A stretch of 11,069 nucleotides of DNA from Tannerella sp. (GTDB lineage: Bacteria; Bacteroidota; Bacteroidia; Bacteroidales; Tannerellaceae): assembly GCA_031259505.1 (NCBI GenBank), contig JAIRLL010000385.1, positions 1 to 11,069 on the forward strand. The letters are read 5' to 3'. Position numbers and translations under genes: made by a program. The stretch's first letter is position 1, and each line of letters starts with the position of its first letter. The notes under the pieces were generated by a model, which was given only the letters and a program-made list of their open reading frames with translations, searched no databases and had not been told where the DNA came from. Below are positions 6,741-11,069 of this stretch, piece by piece.

Positions 6741-8276
6741 TTAATCGTTCAGATCGATGGCTATATATTCCACCTTTCTGGCGTCTGGATAGAAGCCTTT
6801 AATATACAGGCCTCTGTCGTCCGGATCTTTCTTCATAATCAATTCAACCACTTTGATAAGATTGTCGGGCGTCGATACACGGTTATCATTGGCTGTCAGT
6901 ATGATAAACCCGTTCTTGAGACCGGCGTCCTTCAGTTTTCCGCTTTTCATGTCGGTCACTTCGACACCGAAGTTTACCCCAAGACGAAGCTTCTCATCCC
7001 TCGTCAGTTCCCTGAACGATGCACCCAGAATATCGTCGGGCGACTGGTACTTAATGGCGTCGGTTGTCCCGTGGTCATTCTTCAACTCGACGGTGAATTT
7101 TTTCACGTCGCTGCCGCGCTGTATCTGTACTTCAACCTTGTTGCCCGGACTGTAGCGGCTCAGTTGTCCGCGCAGTTCGTGGTAGTTCTTTATCTTCGTA
7201 CCGTTGATAGCGGTAATTACGTCGCCAGCCTGAATCCCGGCTTTTTGTGCGGAACTGTTCGACGGAAACCTGGCCACATACACGCCTTCCTTCACTTTCA
7301 GTTTTTCGTACTCCTCGGGCGAATTTTCTTTCAGCGCACTGAGATCGGAAACTTCCACACCCAGCATCGCTCTTTGTACGATGCCGTATTGTTTGATGTC
7401 GGTTATGACCTTCTTCACAATACTGATGGGAATCGCGAACGAATATCCTACGAAATTACCTGTCTCGCTATATATTAATGTATTAATACCGACAAGTTCG
7501 CCGCGTGTATTGACTAATGCGCCGCCACTGTTACCCGGATTGACGGCTGCGTCCGTCTGTATGTACGATTCGATTTTTTCCTGCGACGCGTTTCTACGAT
7601 TACCACTGTAGCCCGACAATAAATCTGCACGGCCGGTCGCGCTCACAATACCGGCGGTGACGGTCGACTTCAGATTGAACGGATTGCCTACGGCAAGCAC
7701 CCATTCTCCGACTTTCAGCGCATCGGAATCGCCGAAAGGAATCACGGGGAAGTCGTCTCCCTCGATTTTCAATAATGCGACATCGGTCAGATCGTCACGC
7801 CCTATCAGCTTGGCCTTGAATTTCTTGTCGTCGTTTGTCGTCACTTCGATTTCGTCGGCGCCATCAATTACGTGGTTGTTTGTGACAATGTAGCCGTCGG
7901 TCGAAATAATTACGCCCGAACCGAATCCCACACGCGGCTGACGCCTGTAGTTGCGCATTCCGTCGCCAAAGAAAAATTCAAACGGGTCGAAATATTCTCT
8001 GTCGCCACTTCTTCCGGAAGGGTTGGCAATGGACTTGATGTGAACGACTGCATTGACGCTAAGTTCGGCAGCTTTCGTAAAGTCAATGTTTTCGGCTGCA
8101 ACCGATGCATAATTGGCAAACCTCACCGGTTGCTTGAATGTTGAACTGGTTTCAGCAGTAGCTACTCGCTCGCTCTTGCTGCGTTTTGCCATATATACCA
8201 TTGTCCCAAAGGACGTAGCAAAACTTATTGCCGCTACACCGGCAACGATTAAAACTTTTTTCCAAATACCTTTCAT
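6741..8276 (-). CDS. htrA: Periplasmic serine protease HtrA/DegP (two PDZ domains)
   Basis: An envelope protease/chaperone that degrades misfolded proteins. It has 511 residues, the usual DegP-like length. Residues 7-30 are a hydrophobic signal or anchor segment (VLIVAGVAAISFATSF) after a basic start MKGIWKK. The trypsin-like domain has the full triad: H135 in VTNNHVID, D165 in DLTDVALLKI and S250 in NPGNSGGALV. The loop between the first strands contains an F-rich EYFDPFEFFFGDG, as in DegP/DegQ homologues. PDZ1 is about residues 300-400 (GVYVARFPSNSSAQKAGIQA, GDVITAING) and PDZ2 about 415-505 (LKDAGLKNGFIILTAN). Everything needed for activity is present. Upstream is about 270 bp of non-coding DNA with repeats that may control it; downstream is a hairpin and then rpoD. 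Confidence 0.96.
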   Translation of the reverse strand: MKGIWKKVLIVAGVAAISFATSFGTMVYMAKRSKSERVATAETSSTFKQPVRFANYASVAAENIDFTKAAELSVNAVVHIKSIANPSGRSGDREYFDPFEFFFGDGMRNYRRQPRVGFGSGVIISTDGYIVTNNHVIDGADEIEVTTNDDKKFKAKLIGRDDLTDVALLKIEGDDFPVIPFGDSDALKVGEWVLAVGNPFNLKSTVTAGIVSATGRADLLSGYSGNRRNASQEKIESYIQTDAAVNPGNSGGALVNTRGELVGINTLIYSETGNFVGYSFAIPISIVKKVITDIKQYGIVQRAMLGVEVSDLSALKENSPEEYEKLKVKEGVYVARFPSNSSAQKAGIQAGDVITAINGTKIKNYHELRGQLSRYSPGNKVEVQIQRGSDVKKFTVELKNDHGTTDAIKYQSPDDILGASFRELTRDEKLRLGVNFGVEVTDMKSGKLKDAGLKNGFIILTANDNRVSTPDNLIKVVELIMKKDPDDRGLYIKGFYPDARKVEYIAIDLND

Positions 8277-8399
8277 AGTTCAAATACTTAATTAAACTGT
8301 TAAATTTAAAACTTCTACTTTCCCTGTTAAGACTCAAAAAAAGTGCATTTGTTACATGCAGATGCGATTTTTTCCGCACTTTTAACGCATAAAGCACGC

Positions 8400-8417
8400 C
8401 GTTAACCCGACTTAACG
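8400..8417. repeat. Inverted repeat CGTTAA-N6-TTAACG upstream of htrA
   Basis: Perfect 6-bp arms separated by CCCGAC. Another TTAACG lies at 8382-8387, so three copies alternate in orientation within 36 bp. It may be a protein-binding site. Confidence 0.45.
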
Positions 8418-8438
8418 ATGTGGATTATAAACGCATAC

Positions 8439-8491
8439 CATTTTAACATTTGCAGTCGGTCATTTTGGCAGTCGCAAACATGTCATTTTGG
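8439..8491. promoter_or_regulatory. Phased CATTTT/TCATTTTGG repeats, candidate htrA regulatory site
   Basis: CATTTT occurs at 8439-8444, 8461-8466 and 8484-8489, 22 and 23 bp apart, close to two helical turns. The last two are the longer TCATTTTGG (8460-8468 and 8483-8491). GCAGTCG is also repeated (8452-8458, 8468-8474), so the block looks like an imperfect tandem duplication. The TCATTTTGG core is a degenerate dyad of TGTCA-TTT-TGRCA form. A stress regulator of htrA binding here is an inference. Confidence 0.45.
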
Positions 8492-8547
8492 GTGTTCTTC
8501 TCAAGTGTTTCCCTGCCCGGCAAATTAATTCGCAGAGAGCGCAAATG

Positions 8548-8634
8548 CTACACAGGATTTTGATACCCCGTACATATCAGAATAATAGAAACCGCCAGAC
8601 TGTCCATTGAAAGACCGACAGTTATCAGAATCAT
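8548..8634 (-). pseudogene. mntP: Remnant of mntP (manganese efflux pump), 5' end only
   Basis: Starting 14 nt after the nitroreductase stop, the minus strand reads MILITVGLSMDSLAVSI and then runs out of similarity and stops (TAG, 8548-8550) after 28 residues. GLSMDSLAVSI is the signature of the first membrane helix of MntP (DUF204), a family of about 190 residues exporting manganese. The rest of the protein is absent from the following sequence. In the frame two bases further on, SDMYGVSKSCVAFAL follows and might be a frameshifted trace of the next helix before a TAA at 8525-8527, but that is weak. I infer a gene that has lost its body by deletion. A short unrelated peptide carrying the motif by chance is unlikely but possible. 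Confidence 0.6.
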
Positions 8635-8648
8635 TTTTCCGGCCCGGT

Positions 8649-9173
8649 TTAAAAATGGTCTGCGACGATAATCTCTGCTGCCTGTTTACGCTGTTTCGGC
8701 GTCTGTTCGAACAGTTCGGGAGTGGCGGGATAGCCGACAGGGATGATCGCCGTTGCTTCGATGCCGATGGGCAGTCCGAACGCTTCGGCACACCGCTTCG
8801 CATCGAAATGGCATACCCAGCATGTCCCCAGCCCCTGTTCGGCCGCGGCAAGGCAAATATGTTCGGCGGCGATCGCCACGTCGATATCTGCGTGGTCTTT
8901 ACTGTCGAACGGGCGCTTCCACGACCGGTTGTGGTCGCTGCAAACGAGGATGTAGAGTGGGGCAGACTTGAACCAGTCACGCGTATAGCACGCCTGTATT
9001 TTCGCCCTTGCCTCGGCCGACCGAATCACGACAAAACGCCACGGCTGAAAATTGCATGCCGACGGCGCCAGCCGCGCAGCCTCCAGCACATAGTCCAACT
9101 TCTCCGGTTCAACGGACTTTTCGGAATAGTTCCTGATGGAACATCTTTTTCGAATTAAATCATTTAATTGCAT
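8649..9173 (-). CDS. Nitroreductase family FMN-dependent oxidoreductase
   Basis: A flavin-dependent NAD(P)H oxidoreductase of the nitroreductase family, about 174 residues and probably a cytoplasmic dimer. The N-terminal LNDLIRKRCSIRNYSEKSV has the arginine-rich FMN phosphate-binding pattern (R-x-S-x-R). APSACNFQPWRFVVI is the usual second motif. GLGTCWVCHFDA and then GIEATAIIPVGYPA complete the fold at the C-terminal side. The physiological substrate cannot be told from the sequence. The start at 9173 matches family N-termini; ATGs at 9188 and 9194 would overlap the glycosyltransferase end. It follows that gene by 4 nt, so the two are probably co-transcribed. A broken mntP follows it. Confidence 0.9.
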   Translation of the reverse strand: MQLNDLIRKRCSIRNYSEKSVEPEKLDYVLEAARLAPSACNFQPWRFVVIRSAEARAKIQACYTRDWFKSAPLYILVCSDHNRSWKRPFDSKDHADIDVAIAAEHICLAAAEQGLGTCWVCHFDAKRCAEAFGLPIGIEATAIIPVGYPATPELFEQTPKQRKQAAEIIVADHF

Positions 9174-9177
9174 ACCA

Positions 9178-10125
9178 TTATATTTCATTTTCAATACAAT
9201 ACCTGTTTCGGTTCGGCGAATTGCGCGAAATCAGTTCTCCGAGGAATCCTGCAAGGAACATCTGTGTTCCCAGAATCATGGCCGTCAGTGAGATGTAAAA
9301 GAACGGACTGTTTGCCACCAACGGACGCAGATCGCCGGAGAACATGGATATCAACTTAAGTACAAGCACATAAATCAATGCTGCAAAACCAATCAGAAAC
9401 ATCACGCTGCCCCACACTCCAAAGAAATGCATCGGTTTTTTCCCGAACTTCGACGCAAACCAGAGTGTGAGCAAGTCCAGATAGCCGTTGACGAAACGGT
9501 TCAGTCCGAATTTGCTCGTGCCGTATCTGCGTGCCTGATGCTTGACGGCTTTCTCGCCTATCTTGTTGAAACCTGCCATCTTGGCCAGATAGGGTATCAG
9601 GCGGTGCATGTCGCTGTATATTTCGATATTCTTGACCACCGTATTTTTGTAGGATTTCAGTCCGCAGTTGAAATCGTGCAGGAAGATGCCGGAAAATTTT
9701 CTTACCGTCGCGTTGAACAGTTTGGTTGGAATGGTTTTCGACAGCGGGTCATACCTTTTCTTCTTCCAGCCCGAAACGAGGTCGTAATCGTCTTCCCTGA
9801 TCATTCTGTACAGTTCGGGGATTTCGTCGGGACTGTCCTGCAGGTCGGCGTCCATCGTGATGACGACATCGCCCTGCGCCCGCTGAAAACCGCAGTGCAG
9901 TGCAGGCGATTTGCCGTAATTACGCCTGAACTTGATGCCTTTTACATGGGGCGACTGCTGCGCCAACCGTTCGATGACTTCCCACGAATCATCTGTACTG
10001 CCGTCATTTATGTATAACACTTCATAGCTGAAATGGTTTTCTTCCATTACCCGTTCAATCCAGGCATGCAGTTCGGGAAGCGATTCTGCCTCATTATAAA
10101 GAGGTATGACTATTGAAATATCCAT
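9178..10125 (-). CDS. GT2 membrane glycosyltransferase (DPM1/GtrB/ArnC-like)
   Basis: Transfers a sugar from a nucleotide donor, most likely to a polyprenyl-phosphate lipid on the cytoplasmic face of the inner membrane, as GtrB and ArnC do. 315 residues. The GT-A domain begins SIVIPLYNEAESLPEL (4-19) and contains NDGSTDDS (40-47), RNYGKSPALHCGF (68-80) and the metal-binding DADLQD (92-97). Two C-terminal membrane helices follow: about 233-259 (VMFLIGFAALIYVLVLKLI) and 275-298 (MILGTQMFLAGFLGEL), as in GtrB-type enzymes. The C-terminal tail is polar. The donor and acceptor are unknown. A TATCTTTG box lies 22 nt upstream of the ATG. The nitroreductase follows within 4 nt. Confidence 0.92.
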   Translation of the reverse strand: MDISIVIPLYNEAESLPELHAWIERVMEENHFSYEVLYINDGSTDDSWEVIERLAQQSPHVKGIKFRRNYGKSPALHCGFQRAQGDVVITMDADLQDSPDEIPELYRMIREDDYDLVSGWKKKRYDPLSKTIPTKLFNATVRKFSGIFLHDFNCGLKSYKNTVVKNIEIYSDMHRLIPYLAKMAGFNKIGEKAVKHQARRYGTSKFGLNRFVNGYLDLLTLWFASKFGKKPMHFFGVWGSVMFLIGFAALIYVLVLKLISMFSGDLRPLVANSPFFYISLTAMILGTQMFLAGFLGELISRNSPNRNRYCIENEI

Positions 10126-10147
10126 TGCGCCGAAATAAATTAGCGTA

Positions 10148-10155
10148 CAAAGATA
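10148..10155 (-). promoter_or_regulatory. -7 box TATCTTTG for the glycosyltransferase
   Basis: Full match to TAnnTTTG on the minus strand, 22 nt before the ATG, the same spacing as in front of the thioredoxin-fold gene and with the same TTTTC just upstream. No clear -33 element is visible. Confidence 0.65.
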
Positions 10156-10183
10156 GAAAAAGAATTGTAAATACCCGTATTTC

Positions 10184-10214
10184 TTTGCCGGATAAAAATA
10201 ATATTGTACTTTTA
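10184..10214 (+). promoter_or_regulatory. Promoter for the DUF1080 gene (TTTG-N19-TACTTTTA)
   Basis: TTTG at 10184-10187 and TACTTTTA at 10207-10214 are separated by 19 nt, the usual Bacteroides -33/-7 spacing. The -7 box has A for the final G of TAnnTTTG. It leaves a leader of about 30 nt before the ATG at 10252. Confidence 0.5.
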
Positions 10215-10251
10215 CCTCAATTTTAATTCCAACTGAAAAAAAATAATCATT

Positions 10252-10974
10252 ATGAGAAAAAAAGTATTATTCGCAACGCTATTGTTTGCAATGGGTTCGA
10301 CAATGGTTTCTGCACAAAACAACACGTTGACGGCAGAAGAAAAAAGAGACGGCTGGGCTCTCCTGTTTGATGGAAAGAATTTCGACGGATGGCGCAAATG
10401 CAATTCGTCCGAGATGGCGGCTAACTGGTCTATCGACGAGGAAGCCATGAAAGTGTCGCGCGGCGCACAGGCCGGACGCGGACAGGACGGTGATATCCTG
10501 TTCGGGAAAAAGAAGTACGGCAATTTCGAACTGTCAGTCGAATGGAAGATCGAAAAGGAAGGCAACTCCGGTATTTTTTACTACGTGGTGGAATATCCCG
10601 AAAAACCTATTTATTATGCAGCGCCGGAGATTCAAGTCCTGGACAACTGGAATGCAGGCGATAACAGATTGACAAACCATCTGGCCGGATCTCTTTACGA
10701 CTTGATTCCGGCTTTGCCGCAGAATGCCAAACCGGCAGGCGAATGGAATACGATCGTCGTCCGCGTGAAAGACGGGAAAGCGACTCACATACAAAACGGC
10801 GTAAAAGTAGTTGAATATACGCTCTGGACGCCCGAATGGTATGCCCTCGTGGCCAAAAGCAAGTTCAAAGACTGGCCGGGATTCAAGGAAGGCCCTGCAA
10901 AGGAAGGATACATCGGGCTGCAGGATCACGGATACGATTGCTGGTTCAGAAACATAAAGATTCGCGAACTGTAA
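10252..10974 (+). CDS. Secreted DUF1080 (3-keto-disaccharide hydrolase family) protein
   Basis: A predicted exported protein of 240 residues. A signal peptide (RKKVLFATLLFAMGSTMVSA) is followed by QNN. The rest is one DUF1080 domain (PF06439), a jelly-roll fold related to carbohydrate-active lectin-like modules; some members hydrolyse 3-keto-glycosides. Recognisable blocks are GWALLFDGKNFDGWR (34-48), a DGDILFGKKKYGNFELSVEW stretch, EGNSGIFYY (about 102-110), PEIQVLDN, and near the end GYIGLQDHGYDCWFRNIKI. The presence of EIQVLDN and GLQDHG, conserved in the family, suggests an intact fold. The exact substrate is not known. It stands alone with its own promoter, divergent from the glycosyltransferase. 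Confidence 0.92.
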   Translation: MRKKVLFATLLFAMGSTMVSAQNNTLTAEEKRDGWALLFDGKNFDGWRKCNSSEMAANWSIDEEAMKVSRGAQAGRGQDGDILFGKKKYGNFELSVEWKIEKEGNSGIFYYVVEYPEKPIYYAAPEIQVLDNWNAGDNRLTNHLAGSLYDLIPALPQNAKPAGEWNTIVVRVKDGKATHIQNGVKVVEYTLWTPEWYALVAKSKFKDWPGFKEGPAKEGYIGLQDHGYDCWFRNIKIREL

Positions 10975-10992
10975 GGTCAACGCTTTTGTAAG

Positions 10993-11007
10993 TGTTATGA
11001 AATAACA
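10993..11007 (+). terminator. Weak hairpin after the DUF1080 gene
   Basis: TGTTAT pairs with ATAACA around a three-base loop GAA, 18 nt after the stop. It is followed by AT-rich DNA but no T-run, so termination here is doubtful. Confidence 0.3.
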
Positions 11008-11029
11008 TGACGTATTAAAAATAAAGTAT

Positions 11030-11037
11030 TACCTTTG
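11030..11037 (+). promoter_or_regulatory. -7 box TACCTTTG for the gene at the right edge
   Basis: Full match to TAnnTTTG. No clear -33 TTTG is seen 19-21 nt upstream. Expected transcription start about 11044, which bears on the start choice of the next gene. Confidence 0.55.
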
Positions 11038-11041
11038 TATC

Positions 11042-11069
11042 ATGAAAACAGGAGTAATACAAAAGATGA
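11042..11069 (+). CDS. Start of an unidentified gene, cut by the window edge
   Basis: An open frame MKTGVIQKM runs from the ATG at 11042 to the edge. An in-frame ATG at 11066 is the better start: the -7 box ends only 4 nt before 11042 but 28 nt before 11066, in line with 22-23 nt for other genes here, and AGGAG lies at 11050-11054. Too little sequence to assign a product. Confidence 0.4.

Larger units (their letters stand above)
8277..8547. other. Non-coding region upstream of htrA
   Basis: I find no gene here on either strand. The htrA-proximal part (8277-8335) is very AT-rich. It holds small inverted repeats (AAAAGTGC 8339-8346 with GCACTTTT 8376-8383; CGTTAA 8400-8405 with TTAACG 8412-8417) and a cluster of CATTTT-type motifs at 8439-8491. 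No exact TAnnTTTG box faces htrA; the nearest are CATGTTTG (minus strand, plus 8476-8483) and a TATAAT-like string at 8424-8429. Confidence 0.6.

Noticed and set aside
6684..7478. Plus-strand open frame of 264 codons opposite the htrA 3' half
   Set aside because: Antisense to the PDZ domains and starts within the rpoD promoter hairpin; no plausible product.
8339..8383. Inverted repeat AAAAGTGC/GCACTTTT as a terminator upstream of htrA
   Set aside because: The arms are only 8 bp and the loop is 29 bases; too weak to call a terminator, and no gene ends close by apart from the mntP remnant.
8465..8490. Possible sigma-54 (-24/-12) promoter in front of htrA
   Set aside because: Neither strand has the GG...GC pair at the required spacing (TGGCA is not followed by TTGC at five bases).
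8528..8545. CGCAGAGAGCGCAAA-like string resembling dispersed intergenic repeats seen in some environmental genomes
   Set aside because: Only one copy in the window and the match is from general impression; not enough to call a repeat family.
8525..8980. Minus-strand open frame of 151 codons overlapping the nitroreductase in another frame
   Set aside because: The nitroreductase frame carries the family motifs. Only its last part (8525-8585) may matter, as a possible frameshifted trace of mntP.
9427..10017. Plus-strand open frame of 196 codons opposite the glycosyltransferase
   Set aside because: Antisense to the conserved GT-A motifs; composition typical of a shadow frame.

Overview
The window comes from a Bacteroidales (Bacteroidota) chromosome. 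Four things point there: a short primary sigma factor without region 1.1, a Bacteroidetes-type DnaG, periplasmic proteins typical of the group, and -7 boxes of the Bacteroides form TAnnTTTG in front of several genes where an E. coli -10 box would be expected. Most starts have no Shine-Dalgarno sequence, which also fits. It is mostly housekeeping DNA with no insertion sequence, phage, CRISPR array or RNA gene that I can see. One gene remnant is present.

Left arm (1-1440): a minus-strand operon. A thioredoxin-fold secreted protein is followed directly by a bifunctional nuclease (BFN/DUF151) protein, whose stop overlaps the start (ATGA) of a concentrative nucleoside transporter that runs off the left edge. 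This operon is divergent from dnaG. The two -7 boxes are mirror images about a palindrome centred at 1418.

Centre (1461-6740): dnaG is followed after 2 bp by an ABC ATPase and, 9 bp later, by its ABC-2 type permease, all on the plus strand. The permease converges on rpoD (minus strand). A 15-bp hairpin that includes the permease stop codon lies between them and has T-runs on both sides. rpoD is preceded by a very long hairpin that also contains its promoter and forms the 3' end of the next minus-strand gene, htrA/degP.

Right arm (6741-11069): htrA (two PDZ domains) lies downstream of a non-coding regulatory stretch (about 8277-8547) carrying repeated CATTTT/TCATTTTGG motifs and small inverted repeats. 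Next to it is a minus-strand pair, a GT2 membrane glycosyltransferase and a nitroreductase, followed by what looks like the broken 5' end of mntP. Divergent from the glycosyltransferase is a secreted DUF1080 (3-keto-disaccharide hydrolase family) protein on the plus strand, then a promoter and the first codons of another gene at the right edge.

I see no clearly new defence or mobile system. The points worth a second look are the compact regulatory architectures (symmetric divergent promoter, hairpin over the rpoD promoter, hairpin inside a coding end, repeats before htrA) and the mntP remnant.
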